Positions 1 through 8,558 are shown, counted from the first letter of the stretch. The stretch is 64,000 nucleotides of DNA from Luteibacter pinisoli (GCF_006385595.1 NZ_CP041046.1:1612001-1676000); one strand, 5' to 3'. The notes: generated by a model not told the origin, from the sequence alone. A program made the numbers and translations.

Positions 1-550
1 GGCGCGCGGCAAAGTGCACGGGCGCGTCTGGCGTGCCTTCCACGCTCACCTGGAAGCGCGCCTGCGCCATGCCGGCGGCCAGCCGCCCCGATGACGAGCC
101 GGAGGCGGCGTCGATCACCAGGTCATAGCGCTTCGAACGAAGCCGGCGCAGCGTGTTCACGGTGGCGATGGGGTGGCGCAGCGCGCGCCGCTCGAGAAGG
201 AAGAACTCGCCGATGGAGGCGTAGCCGGCGAAGACGCCGCGCGTGGCGCCGCCGGAACCCAGCACGTCCACCTCCGCGCCCGGGAAACGTGCTTCCAGTT
301 CGGCAAGCAGCGGGGTCACCATCAGCGTATTGCCCAGCCGGTGGTTGGGTCGGCATACGAGAATGCGCTGGATGCCCGCACGTGGCAGCTCGCCCGGCGG
401 CACGCGGTTCGACGCGCCAGGCAGGGCGCGACGCACCAGCCAGGCCACGGCCCGGCGGCGGAATGCCTGCAGGCGACCATGCATGGGGGCGCGCTTCGCA
501 TCCGTGGAAGCCGTGGTGCGTTGGGCAGCGACGATCGAGGACATGCGCAT
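1..550 (-). CDS. Glycosyltransferase family 9 (heptosyltransferase-like), 3' part outside window
   Basis: The first 183 codons of a gene that runs off the left edge. After a basic, Arg-rich N-terminus (about 60 residues) comes RPNHRLGNTLMVTPLL followed by LEARFPGAEVDVLG. This is the N-terminal Rossmann signature of GT9 ADP-heptose:LPS heptosyltransferases, where the usual form is RxxxLGDxLhxxP. Such enzymes add heptose to the LPS core on the cytoplasmic face of the inner membrane. The ADP-heptose-binding half is missing here, so donor and acceptor cannot be judged. Two ATGs lie 6 bp apart (550 and 544); neither has a clear Shine-Dalgarno. The start is therefore approximate but the family call is firm. 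Confidence 0.8.
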   Translation of the reverse strand, partial: MRMSSIVAAQRTTASTDAKRAPMHGRLQAFRRRAVAWLVRRALPGASNRVPPGELPRAGIQRILVCRPNHRLGNTLMVTPLLAELEARFPGAEVDVLGSGGATRGVFAGYASIGEFFLLERRALRHPIATVNTLRRLRSKRYDLVIDAASGSSSGRLAAGMAQARFQVSVEGTPDAPVHFAAR

Positions 551-607
551 TCCGTGGAACGCCCGCTCGGGCGGGCAGTGCGCACACCTTGCCAAGTGCA
601 GCTTAGG

Positions 608-635
608 GCGTCCTGTCAGTGAGATGACAGGACGC
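608..635. terminator. Hairpin between two minus-strand genes
   Basis: Perfect 11-bp inverted repeat (GCGTCCTGTCA / TGACAGGACGC) with a 6-nt loop. It lies just past the stop of the 473-aa gene and before the GT9 start. There is no T-tract, so it is either a weak terminator or an mRNA-stabilising stem. Confidence 0.45.
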
Positions 636-656
636 TTACGCGCGCGCCTGCGAGTC

Positions 657-2078
657 TTAGTTCGAGCTTAGCGCCTGGTCATGCGCCTGTGTCTTGAGCA
701 ACGGCAGCAGGTCACGCTGGGTATCGTGATGCGACGGGGTATCGATGTCGTCGATCAGCTGGGCGACCATGTATGTGCGCACGCGGGTGTCCTGGCTCGA
801 CGCCTGCGACGTGGTGGCGGAGATCAGTTCGCCCTTCGCATAGGCGATGGACGTGGACGACGTCGCCGAGTCGTCGATCTCCGTGTACTTGTAGTTTTGC
901 GAACCGGGCTTGTCGGTCAGGTTGAGGTGGCCACCCGGCCAGGGCGATTCGTGGAAGCTTGCTTTGAGATGACTGGTCTGCGACTGATCGATGTGGCGAT
1001 CGCGCGCGTTGCGGCCGCTGAGGCGGGTGGACTGTGAGACGTCGTAGTTGAACGTATCCAGCTCGTCGCCACGCATCGGGTTGGGTGCATGGGTGGCCTG
1101 GGAGATCGACGCATCGAAGTCCGCCAGGCCGGTGAGCACGCTATGGTCAGTAGCAGAGAGGTCGCGTACCGAGCCGCGTACCGATGCGCTCGTCGGCGTG
1201 GGCGGGTAGTGGCTGTTGAGCTGGCTGAAGCCGTCCTTGAACATCGCCACGAGCGAGGCGTCGGCATGGCCGCGAATGGCGGCGGCGCCAACCTTGCCGA
1301 GGTAGGCGGCAACGGATGCGTCGCGCTGCGCGCGGCTGCCCCAGGTGGCGGGTTGGGTCATGTCGAGGTTCAGGGCAAGCGATCCTGCGGCGCCGTCGAC
1401 TTTCAGCGAGCGCGCATCGCTTCCGACGTGAAGCGCGACGGCCTCGTGGACGCCCGGCGCGGTGGCCACCGACGCATGCAGGTCGACGCTGCCCAAGACC
1501 GACGTATCGGCACCCATCAAGCCATCGAGCGAAAGCACGGGCGGCACCTTGCCGAGGCCGTCGACGGCATCCTGGAAGCCGCGGGCGAGGCTGGCGATCG
1601 CCGTCCGTTCGCTGTCGCTGAGCGTGCGATCGGATGTGAGGCTGACGGAAAGGCCACTCTGCGTGCCGCTGAGCGACAGGCTCACCGTCGCACCGCTGGC
1701 GGTGCGGATACCGAGGCTGATGGCCGCGTCGGCCGCGCTCGTGCTGACGACGTCGGAAACGAAGTTGGCGCCATCGGTGGCGAAGCGGCCGAGCAGGGCC
1801 TGGCCAAGGCCGGCGAACAGGCTGCCGCTGTCAGCGGACGCGGCGTTGCGCTGCATGCGCGCTGCCAGTGCATCGTCCGACGACGGGTCGACGACGGGCT
1901 TGCTCGGGTCGCCATAGGTGACATCCGTCGGCGGCGTCGCCGAGCCGTCCAGCACGGTGGGCTTTGGCGCCACCGTCGCGGGTGCGGATGCCGATACACG
2001 CGTGGCGCTCGCGTACAGACGGTCCTGCCACGCCGTGGCAGCCGTCGATGCAGCGCTGTTGATGAGGAGGGGATTCAC
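657..2078 (-). CDS. Hypothetical protein, 473 aa, Ala/Ser-rich
   Basis: I do not recognise a family. GTG start with an AAGGA Shine-Dalgarno 6 nt upstream. The protein has no signal peptide, membrane segment or cysteine-rich motif. Residues 1-70 are Ala/Ser/Pro/Thr-rich and look disordered. The middle (about 100-240) alternates short hydrophobic and Ser/Thr stretches such as SGATVSLSLSGTQSGLSVSL, suggesting beta structure. The C-terminal third is polar. The low-complexity N-terminus without a Sec signal recalls proteins exported by flagellar or type III routes, but nothing nearby supports that. Codon use and GC match the neighbours, so it is very probably a real gene. Confidence 0.7.
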   Translation of the reverse strand: MNPLLINSAASTAATAWQDRLYASATRVSASAPATVAPKPTVLDGSATPPTDVTYGDPSKPVVDPSSDDALAARMQRNAASADSGSLFAGLGQALLGRFATDGANFVSDVVSTSAADAAISLGIRTASGATVSLSLSGTQSGLSVSLTSDRTLSDSERTAIASLARGFQDAVDGLGKVPPVLSLDGLMGADTSVLGSVDLHASVATAPGVHEAVALHVGSDARSLKVDGAAGSLALNLDMTQPATWGSRAQRDASVAAYLGKVGAAAIRGHADASLVAMFKDGFSQLNSHYPPTPTSASVRGSVRDLSATDHSVLTGLADFDASISQATHAPNPMRGDELDTFNYDVSQSTRLSGRNARDRHIDQSQTSHLKASFHESPWPGGHLNLTDKPGSQNYKYTEIDDSATSSTSIAYAKGELISATTSQASSQDTRVRTYMVAQLIDDIDTPSHHDTQRDLLPLLKTQAHDQALSSN

Positions 2079-2151
2079 AACGATCCTTCGTCAGTCTCTC
2101 CCTCGGCGTAACGGCGGGTGGCCGCAAAGCTTGAGGCCACCCGCAGGGCTG

Positions 2152-2637
2152 TCAGTCAGCGACTTCCAGCAGCACTTCCAGTTCTACCGGCACGCCCAGC
2201 GGAAGGCTGGCCATGCCGAGCACCACGCGCGGTGCCAGTTTGTCGTCACCGAACACCGCGGCCATCAGTTCCGATGCGCCATCGGCGATGGCCGGATGCT
2301 CGCGAAAATCACCGACGGTAGCGATGTAGATGCCCAGCTTCGCCACGGCGGTGACCCGGTCAAGCGAACCGAGGAACGCTTTCGCAGCAGCGAGGGCACT
2401 CAGCGCGGCCATCTCGGCGGCCTTGCGGCCCTCCGCCACGTTCAGTGCCTCGCCAACGCGTCCGAGCAGGGGCAGGTCGTGGCCCACGGCGGGGAGCATC
2501 CCGCTGAAGTAGACCATGTTGCCGACGCGCACCGCCTCGACGTACTTGCCGAAGGGCGACGGCGGCGGAGGCAGGGAAATGCCCAGCGCCACCAGCCGCG
2601 CCTCGGCGCCCGCCGCATTCGCCAGCGGGCCGCCCAT
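2152..2637 (-). CDS. RidA/YjgF-family protein
   Basis: 161 aa matching the longer YjgF/YER057c/UK114 subgroup. Features include YFSGMLP near residue 45, a central alpha-helical AAEMAALSALAAAK stretch, and the C-terminal PLGVPVELEVLLEV strand. RidA proteins are trimeric cytosolic deaminases of reactive enamine/imine intermediates; this subgroup is less well assigned. The ATG at 2637 shares one base with the stop of the upstream SDR gene (TGATG), indicating translational coupling. An in-frame GTG lies 6 bp further up. Pairing with an SDR suggests a shared small-molecule pathway. Confidence 0.85.
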   Translation of the reverse strand: MGGPLANAAGAEARLVALGISLPPPPSPFGKYVEAVRVGNMVYFSGMLPAVGHDLPLLGRVGEALNVAEGRKAAEMAALSALAAAKAFLGSLDRVTAVAKLGIYIATVGDFREHPAIADGASELMAAVFGDDKLAPRVVLGMASLPLGVPVELEVLLEVAD

Positions 2638-3359
2638 CACCACTTACCCAGGTGGGCGCCGCCATCCACGCGGAGCGCTTCGCCGGTAACGCGCGGTGCT
2701 TCGGTGAGGAAGAGCACGGCGTCAGCTACTTCCTGCACGCTGGAGATGCCGTTGATCGGCGACAGCGTGGCGAGGACGTCCTTCGGGCCATTGGCGTGCA
2801 TCGGCGTATCGACGATGCCCGGGCCGACGGTGTTCACGCGGATGCCCTGCTGCGCGTATTCCATCGCGAGGTTCAGCGACGCCGACTCGATGCCGCCCTT
2901 GGTGATCATCGCGACGGCTGCCGGAACGCCAGCAATCGGGTGGTCCGCCAGCGGCGAGGTGATGCTGGTGATGCTGCCGCCGGTGCCCTGGGCCAGGAGC
3001 TGCTTGATTACGCTCTGCGTCATGTAGACGAAGCCATCGAGGTTGATCGCCATCAGCTGGCGGTAATCGTCCTGCGTGGTCTCGGTAAACGGCTTGGCGA
3101 TGAAGATGCCGGCGTTGTTGACCAGGCCGTCCACGGTGCCGAACGCCTTGACCGCGGCCTGCACGACAGCTTCGGCCGTGGCGGCGTCCGCCACGTCGCC
3201 GTCAACGCGCACGAGGCGGTCGGAGACGGGGAGCTCGGTGGACTGGCTTACCTTGCGGGACGTGGCGACCACGTTATAACCGCGGTCGAGGAAGGTTTTG
3301 ACGATGCCGGCGCCGATGCCCTGCGAAGCGCCAGTGACGATGATGGTTTTAGCGTTCAT
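2637..3359 (-). CDS. SDR-family oxidoreductase lacking the canonical catalytic tyrosine
   Basis: 240-aa Rossmann dehydrogenase. The cofactor motif TGASQGIG (residues 9-16), NNAG (about 87-90) and the C-terminal VDGG are all present. The active-site YxxxK reads AMITK, so the lysine is kept but the tyrosine is alanine. The region SPLADHPIAG does supply a Ser. I recall related annotated SDRs with the same AxxTKGG arrangement, so this is probably a subfamily trait rather than a lesion. Standard Tyr-dependent hydride-transfer chemistry is nonetheless doubtful. First gene of a two-gene operon with RidA, divergent from a LysR regulator 118 bp away that probably controls it. Confidence 0.85.
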   Translation of the reverse strand: MNAKTIIVTGASQGIGAGIVKTFLDRGYNVVATSRKVSQSTELPVSDRLVRVDGDVADAATAEAVVQAAVKAFGTVDGLVNNAGIFIAKPFTETTQDDYRQLMAINLDGFVYMTQSVIKQLLAQGTGGSITSITSPLADHPIAGVPAAVAMITKGGIESASLNLAMEYAQQGIRVNTVGPGIVDTPMHANGPKDVLATLSPINGISSVQEVADAVLFLTEAPRVTGEALRVDGGAHLGKW

Positions 3360-3408
3360 GAGTGACTCCGATACGGTGAGAGGGGTGTCTTGCTGAGGGA
3401 TATGCTCC

Positions 3409-3457
3409 GCCGATCGGCATTACTTGATTAGACGGGAAAATCTGGAATCTCTTTTCC
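3409..3457. promoter_or_regulatory. Candidate LysR operator region
   Basis: The 118-bp divergent intergenic region holds a perfect 10-bp palindrome, GCCGATCGGC (3409-3418), and an interrupted dyad GGAAAA-N11-TTTTCC (3435-3457). LysR-type regulators usually bind dyads with an 11-base interval between divergent promoters. The second element therefore fits best. Inference only. Confidence 0.4.
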
Positions 3458-3477
3458 ATCTGTGCAAAAGTCCGCCC

Positions 3478-4377
3478 ATGCTCGACCTCAACGACATCGC
3501 CGTCTTCGTCCGGGTGGCCCAGCTGGGCAGCTTCAGCCGCGCCGCGCAGGCGCTGGGCATGCCGGTCTCCACGGTAAGCCGGCGGGTCACGGCGCTGGAG
3601 GAGGAACTGGGGGCCACGCTGCTGCAGCGCTCCACGCGCAAACTCAGCCTGACGGCGCAGGGCAGGGCGTACTACGAGCAGTGCAGCGAGCCCCTGCATG
3701 AACTGCAGGACGCCGAGCGCGCGGTCACCCAGACGCAGAAGGCACCCGAAGGACTGCTGCGCGTTTCCGTGCCGGTCATCCTCGGCCAGGCGCCGTTCTT
3801 CGAGTTCGTATCCGATTTCATGCGAGCGTACCCGCGCATCCGCGTGGATCTGTACATCACCAACGCGTTCATCGATTTGATCGGTGAGAACCTGGACGTC
3901 GCGATTCGCTATGGCGATCTGCACGATTCCGCGCTGGTCGCGCGGCGGTTGGGCACCAGCGAGCGCTACATCGTCGCTACCCCGGGTTACCTCGAAGGCC
4001 GTCCAAAGCCTCGCATCCCCGCGGACCTGGCGAGCCACGAGTGCGTCATGATCAACGGCCGCAACAACGAAGCCGAATGGGTGCTGGTGAAGGGAAAGCA
4101 GTCCGAGCGCGTGCACATCAGCGGCCCGCTATCGAGTCGCGATTTCAATTCCGTGAGTTCGTTTGTCTATCGCGGCCATGGGATCGGCTTTCTGCCGTCG
4201 GCGTATTGCGATGAGAAGCTCGCCGCGGGCGAGCTGGTCCGGCTGCTGCCGGAATGGACGTCACCGGAGTTCCCGGTGCACGCCGTCTATCCCACCCGGC
4301 GCTTCACACCCCAACGACTGCAGGTATTCCTGGAGGCGTTGGTGGCATGGCAAAGCCCGTCGTGGCGACGGGCCTGA
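3478..4377 (+). CDS. LysR-family transcriptional regulator
   Basis: 299 aa. The N-terminal winged HTH is typical: LNDIAVFVRVAQLGSFSRAA, then ALGMPVSTVSRRVTALEEEL, then LLQRSTRKLSLTAQG. A LysR substrate-binding domain follows (about 90-295), with the CrgA/DmlR-like YGDLHDSALVARRLG and GIGFLPSAY motifs. I chose the ATG at 3478 because the HTH begins right after it; an upstream in-frame TTG would add an 18-residue non-homologous tail. Divergent from the SDR-RidA operon, the classic layout of a LysR regulator and its target. The inducer is not deducible. Confidence 0.9.
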   Translation: MLDLNDIAVFVRVAQLGSFSRAAQALGMPVSTVSRRVTALEEELGATLLQRSTRKLSLTAQGRAYYEQCSEPLHELQDAERAVTQTQKAPEGLLRVSVPVILGQAPFFEFVSDFMRAYPRIRVDLYITNAFIDLIGENLDVAIRYGDLHDSALVARRLGTSERYIVATPGYLEGRPKPRIPADLASHECVMINGRNNEAEWVLVKGKQSERVHISGPLSSRDFNSVSSFVYRGHGIGFLPSAYCDEKLAAGELVRLLPEWTSPEFPVHAVYPTRRFTPQRLQVFLEALVAWQSPSWRRA

Positions 4378-4380
4378 CGC

Positions 4381-4575
4381 TTAGCGGCGGCGGCGCGGCT
4401 CGTCGCGCTTGATTACAATGCGTACCGGTCGCGGCTTGCGCATGAGCTTGATCCAGAAGGCCGCTTCGAAGAGCGCACCGGCGGCGAACAGGGAGATGGC
4501 GCCGGTGGCAAAACCCGCCACATAGAGGGTGGCTGCCAGGCCAAGGATCGCTGCGAGGATCATGTAACGCTTCAT
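4381..4575 (-). CDS. Small membrane protein, 64 aa
   Basis: Starts at an ATG preceded by GGGAG. Residues 5-45 form two closely spaced hydrophobic helices, followed by a strongly basic tail ending in RRRR. No family recognised. The charge pattern predicts the C-terminus on the cytoplasmic side. It is convergent with the LysR gene, with only 3 bp between stops. Confidence 0.65.
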   Translation of the reverse strand: MKRYMILAAILGLAATLYVAGFATGAISLFAAGALFEAAFWIKLMRKPRPVRIVIKRDEPRRRR

Positions 4576-4800
4576 TGCTGCTCCCGTCGGGGCTGACTCG
4601 TGATAAGTCAGACGTGGGGCCAGCATGGCACGAAAGCCAGCCGGGCGGCTGAACATGCCGGAAAGGCGCTTCAGGGGCTCGCTGGCGGACCGTGAGACGA
4701 TCGCGCCAGAAGTCGAGATGCCAGAGTCTTACCGTCTCGCCGGGGGCGGCGGAGCATAGGCACCAGCCGGGCAGCACTGCCCTCGAACCCTGGAGCTGAC

Positions 4801-5373
4801 ATGAATACCGCCTTCCGTTCCCTGTTGGAACGCTTCGTCCGCCTTGAATCGGTTGGACCGCACCTCATCCGCATCGCGATCGCCCTGGTCTTCATCTGGA
4901 TCGGCGCGCTGAAGTTTGTGCCCTATGAAGCCGACAGCATCACGCCGTTTGTCGCGAACAGCCCGGTGATGTCGTTCTTCTACGACCACCCGCAGGAATA
5001 CAAACCGCACCTTACACACGAAGGCCAGCTGGTTCCCGAGTAGCGGGCGTGGCAGGAGCAGAACAACACGTACGGCTTCTCCCGCGGGCTGGGCATGGTT
5101 GAGCTGACGATCGCGTTCCTCGTCCTGTCGTTCCCGTTCTCGCGCAAGCTCGGCTTGTTGGGCGCTTTCCTTGCCTTCGGTACGACCGTCGTCACGCTGT
5201 CGTTCCTGGTCACGACGCCGGAGGCATGGGTTCCCGCGTTGGGCGATGCGCAGCATGGCTTCCCGTACCTTTCCGGTGCCGGCCGCCTGGTGCTGAAGGA
5301 CACCCTGATGATGGCCGGTGCGTGGGTCATCGGCGTGGACGCGGCCAAACGGCTGCTTGCCGAGAAGCGCTAA
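4801..5373 (+). pseudogene. RclC/YkgB-like (DUF417) membrane protein interrupted by an in-frame TAG
   Basis: A single reading frame of 190 codons has the full-length character of DUF417/RclC inner-membrane proteins. It shows IGALKFVPYEAD, then EGQLVPE, then NNTYGFSRGLGMVELT, TLSFLVTTPEAWVP, and LSGAGRLVLKD. Codon 81 (5041-5043) is TAG, splitting it into an 80-aa N-terminal piece and a 110-codon remainder. There is no frameshift and no other damage. RclC belongs to the reactive-chlorine resistance system of E. coli, but no RclA/B/R is adjacent. The gene has an intact GGAG Shine-Dalgarno before ATG 4801. Explanations are recent loss of function, amber suppression or a base-call error. Confidence 0.8.
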
Positions 5374-5383
5374 ACCGTCCCCC

Positions 5384-5413
5384 GCGTCGACGTGTCTCCC
5401 TCCACGTCGACGC
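5384..5413. terminator. Hairpin downstream of the RclC-like gene
   Basis: 11-bp perfect stem (GCGTCGACGTG / CACGTCGACGC) with an 8-nt loop, starting 11 bp after the stop codon. There is no T-tract. The remaining 255 bp up to the next gene show no gene that I can support. Confidence 0.45.
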
Positions 5414-5668
5414 AGGCGGCGGCGCGATCCGCGGCCAGGCCATGGATCCCTCAGGGTGCTGCATGGGTTTGGAAGGCCAGGCACGTCGCTACCTGGCTTC
5501 CTCGGTAACGATGCCGGTCCGCAGGCTGCGAACGCTAGTCGGTCAAAAGGCATACGTGGAACTTCGGTAACTCGTTCTTCAACCGATGGTTGGATCACTT
5601 GAACAGCGAGGCGTGGCGTGCGATCGATCACGCGCCATCAGCATGACTCGGCTCAGAAAGCGAAAACC

Positions 5669-5989
5669 ATGCACAGCGAATCTTTCCTTCAACATTACCT
5701 GGCGCCCGTCGCACCCTGGTTGTACGTCGATTCCAGTATGTGGACCGGCGTCGGTCTTGCGGGCGGCTTTCTTTTCAGTAGCCGATTCATCATTCAGTGG
5801 ATTCACTCGGAACGTAAGGGATGCATCGTGGTGCCCCCTGCGTTCTGGCACCTCAGCTTTTGGGGAAGCCTGATCTCACTTTTCTATGCGGTTCATCTCG
5901 ACAAGCTGCCCATCATCCTCAGTTACGCGTTTCTCCCCGCGCTTTACGGGAGGAATCTCTGGCTCCTGAAGTCGGGGCGTGCCCGATAG
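5669..5989 (+). CDS. Lipid-A-disaccharide synthase N-terminal domain-like (LABN) membrane protein
   Basis: 106 aa. The ATG at 5669 is favoured because homology starts there. The sequence SSRFIIQWIHSERKG, then VPPAFWHLSFWGSL, then YAVHLDKLPIILSY is characteristic of the LABN family of small three-helix inner-membrane proteins. Some members are fused to LpxB; others sit beside glycosyltransferase genes that modify lipid-linked sugars. Here it stands alone, so its partner is unknown. Base composition is slightly more AT-rich than the surroundings. Confidence 0.8.
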   Translation: MHSESFLQHYLAPVAPWLYVDSSMWTGVGLAGGFLFSSRFIIQWIHSERKGCIVVPPAFWHLSFWGSLISLFYAVHLDKLPIILSYAFLPALYGRNLWLLKSGRAR

Positions 5990-6029
5990 CCCATGGCTCG
6001 TTATTTCGCCCGGGTGTAATACCGCATAG

Positions 6030-6045
6030 TGTGATGTACATCACG
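6030..6045. promoter_or_regulatory. Clp/CRP-type binding site
   Basis: TGTGATGTACATCACG matches the CRP consensus TGTGA-N6-TCACA at all but the last base. It contains a perfect 14-bp palindrome. Xanthomonadales use the CRP-like protein Clp with the same consensus. A possible -10 (TAAGAT, 6062-6067) lies downstream, placing the box near a class II position ahead of the TIR-TPR gene. Confidence 0.65.
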
Positions 6046-6157
6046 TTTTTTGGTGCTAGCGTAAGATCTCGCGTGTCCGGCCGGGCCGGGCAGGCGCGTG
6101 CCTTGTCCCAAGGGGGTGGATGGGGTGTCCTCGGCTTATGTCGTGGGGAGAGCACGC

Positions 6158-8371
6158 GTGGTTGCGCATGGGACGACGGCGGCGGGGTATCGCTATCGCG
6201 CCTTCATCAGCTACAGCCACCGGGATAAAGCCTGGGCGGCGTGGCTTCACCGTGCGCTCGAAACCTACGCCATCCCGCGTCGCCTTGTCGGGCGCGTGAC
6301 CGACTTCGGTGCCGTGCCCGCGCGGCTGGTGCCGATCTTCCGTGACAGCGACGAACTCGCCACGGCCCGTGACCTCGGCCAGAAAGTGGCCGAAGCCCTG
6401 GAGCAATCCGCCTGCCTGCTGGTCATCTGCTCGCCGGACGCCGCGATCTCGCGCTGGGTTGACGAAGAGGTACGAACCTACCAACGCCTCGGCGGCGCCG
6501 AGCGCATTTTCTGCCTCGTCGTCGCCGGAGAGCCGAACGCCAGCCGTATCGCCGGGCGGGGTGCGGAGGAATGTTTCCCGCCAGCGCTGCGCCAGCGCTA
6601 CGACGCGGAAGGGAACCTCACCAACGTCGCCATCGAGCCTTTGGCGGCCGACGTTCGCCCGGGCGGTGATGGCAAGGCCGACGCGCGCATCAAGCTGATT
6701 GCCGGCATGCTCGGGCTCGACCTCGATGCGCTCAAACGACGCGACCTGCAACGTCGCGCACGACGGGCGATGGCCTTGTCGGCCGTGGCGGTCGCGATGA
6801 TGCTCGTGACCACCTTCCTTGCCATCAACGCCACGCTCGCGCGTCGCGAAGCGGTGGCCGCGAGCGAGGTGGCCGAGCGCCGGCAAAAGGATGCCGAAGA
6901 CCTGGTGGCCTTCATGCTCGGCGACCTCAACGACAAGCTGGCCGAGGTGTCTCGCCTCGACATCATGGAAGCCGTGGACGACCGCGCCATGGCGTATTTC
7001 CAGGCCCAGCCCACCCACGAAGTGAGCGACCGTGCGTTGCTGCAGCGAGCCACCGCGCTGGAGAAGATCGGCAGTGTTCGCCTGGACCAGGGCCGGCTTG
7101 ACGCGGCGCTCGCCTCGTACGACGCCGCGCGCACCGTCGCGGCGCGGCTGGCCACGGAACAGCCCGGCGACACAGCGCGACAGGTACTGCTCGCCGAAAC
7201 CCTGTCCTTCATCGGCATGGTGCACTGGCGACTGGGTCGTCTCGACGAGGCCCAGCGCAGTTTTGCCGACGCGCAGTCCGTGCTCGATCGGGCGGAGCCC
7301 GCGGCTGCCGGCGATCGCGAGCTGCATTTCCAACAGGCCATGCTCGACAACAATATGGGACGCGTGCTGGAAGCGCGCGGCAGCCTGGACGATGCAGGCA
7401 AGCAATACCGCAGCATGCTCGAGCGCATGCAGCACCTCACCGCCGCTGAACCGGATAACGCCGACTGGGCTGAATGGCTCGGCTCGGCGTACGTCAACCT
7501 GGGCAAGCTGGCCCTCATGCGCGGCGAACTCGCCGCGGCCATCGCCCATTTCGCCGCCGACGAGGCCATCCAGGCAAAGCGTTATCGCGACGACCCCAAG
7601 GACGTGAACCGGCGTGATGCCTTGCTTACTGTGCACGCCATCCTTGGTCGCACGCAGGCGCTCGCTGGTGACGTAAAGGCGGGTACCGATCGTCTCCAGC
7701 AGGCGGTGGACATGGCCGTGGCGCTCGTTCCGGTGGATCCGACCAACACCGATGCGCAGGAGCATGTCGCGTTGTTCGCCACGCAGCTGGCGCGCCTGCG
7801 CCGCCTTACCGGCGAGACCGCAGCTGCGCGCGCGATGCTCGACAAGGCCTTGCCGATCTTCGCCTCGCTGCAAAAAAAGGACGCACGCAATGCAGGCTGG
7901 CAGCGCGAATACGCCGAAGCGCGGACGGAAGAGTCCAGCCAGCTGGCCCTGCGCGGCGATGGCATCGCGGCGCTCGCGGCGGCGGACGACGCGATGCGCA
8001 CGCTCGCACCGCTGCGCTCGGCGCAGCCGGACGACCGTTCCACGCTGCTGGCGATGCTCGGTGCGCGCCTTGCAGCGGCCGACGTCACGGTCGACAGCAA
8101 AGAGGCGCGAGGCCTTCGCGAAACGGTGCTGCATGAAGCGGGCACCGTGAAAAGCGGGCAGGGCGATCCTCGTCTCGTCGCGCTGCAGGTCGACGCGCTG
8201 TTGTCGCTGGGTCGGCGCAGCGACGCCGAACCCGCCATCCGCCAGCTGTGGACCGCGGGCTATCGCGACATCGCCCTCGTCCAGCGCCTGCGTCGCAACA
8301 CCATCGAGTATCCCGTCAACGAGGCTTTCCAGCGCGAGCTGGTGGCAGCGACGGCGGGAGGTAGCCGGTAG
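6158..8371 (+). CDS. TIR domain - transmembrane - TPR protein
   Basis: 737 aa from GTG 6158 (Shine-Dalgarno GGGGAG, spacing 7); GTG 6125 behind AGGGGG is an alternative. Residues 11-130 are a bacterial TIR domain: RAFISYSHRDKAW, LVPIFRDSDELATA, LLVICSPDAAISRWVDEEV. The WVDEE segment places acidic residues where NAD-cleaving TIRs carry the catalytic Glu. One membrane helix spans about 204-226. About 500 residues of TPR-like helical repeats follow (for example LGRLDEAQRSFADAQ), predicted to lie across the membrane from the TIR. TIRs of this kind are either NADases/cyclic-ADPR producers or scaffolds; the sequence does not decide. It begins a three-gene run with a SLOG-SLATT protein and sits behind a Clp/CRP box. 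Confidence 0.85.
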   Translation: MVAHGTTAAGYRYRAFISYSHRDKAWAAWLHRALETYAIPRRLVGRVTDFGAVPARLVPIFRDSDELATARDLGQKVAEALEQSACLLVICSPDAAISRWVDEEVRTYQRLGGAERIFCLVVAGEPNASRIAGRGAEECFPPALRQRYDAEGNLTNVAIEPLAADVRPGGDGKADARIKLIAGMLGLDLDALKRRDLQRRARRAMALSAVAVAMMLVTTFLAINATLARREAVAASEVAERRQKDAEDLVAFMLGDLNDKLAEVSRLDIMEAVDDRAMAYFQAQPTHEVSDRALLQRATALEKIGSVRLDQGRLDAALASYDAARTVAARLATEQPGDTARQVLLAETLSFIGMVHWRLGRLDEAQRSFADAQSVLDRAEPAAAGDRELHFQQAMLDNNMGRVLEARGSLDDAGKQYRSMLERMQHLTAAEPDNADWAEWLGSAYVNLGKLALMRGELAAAIAHFAADEAIQAKRYRDDPKDVNRRDALLTVHAILGRTQALAGDVKAGTDRLQQAVDMAVALVPVDPTNTDAQEHVALFATQLARLRRLTGETAAARAMLDKALPIFASLQKKDARNAGWQREYAEARTEESSQLALRGDGIAALAAADDAMRTLAPLRSAQPDDRSTLLAMLGARLAAADVTVDSKEARGLRETVLHEAGTVKSGQGDPRLVALQVDALLSLGRRSDAEPAIRQLWTAGYRDIALVQRLRRNTIEYPVNEAFQRELVAATAGGSR

Positions 8372-8411
8372 CAGGGCCGTGTGTGATCCACCACCGCAGT
8401 GGGAGAACGAC

Positions 8412-8558
8412 ATGAGCAACAACGGTAGTGACAATCCGTCCGACGACGACCGCCAGGACTTCCGCGATAACAACCAGGAAGGCGCGGATACGCCGGCGCA
8501 GCCGTTAAAGGATGCGACAGCCGCGGCGACGAAGAAGTCGGGCATCAAGCCAAGCTGA
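8412..8558 (+). CDS. Small acidic disordered protein, 48 aa
   Basis: ATG preceded by GGGAG at 7-nt spacing; ends in TGA 8556-8558. The translation begins MSNNGSDNPSDDDRQD and ends KKSGIKPS. It is hydrophilic, rich in Asp/Asn/Ala, with an acidic first half and basic tail, and no predicted structure. It lies 40 bp after the TIR gene and 93 bp before the SLOG gene on the same strand, so it is probably co-transcribed. It might be a small partner or regulator; I recognise no family. Confidence 0.6.
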   Translation: MSNNGSDNPSDDDRQDFRDNNQEGADTPAQPLKDATAAATKKSGIKPS

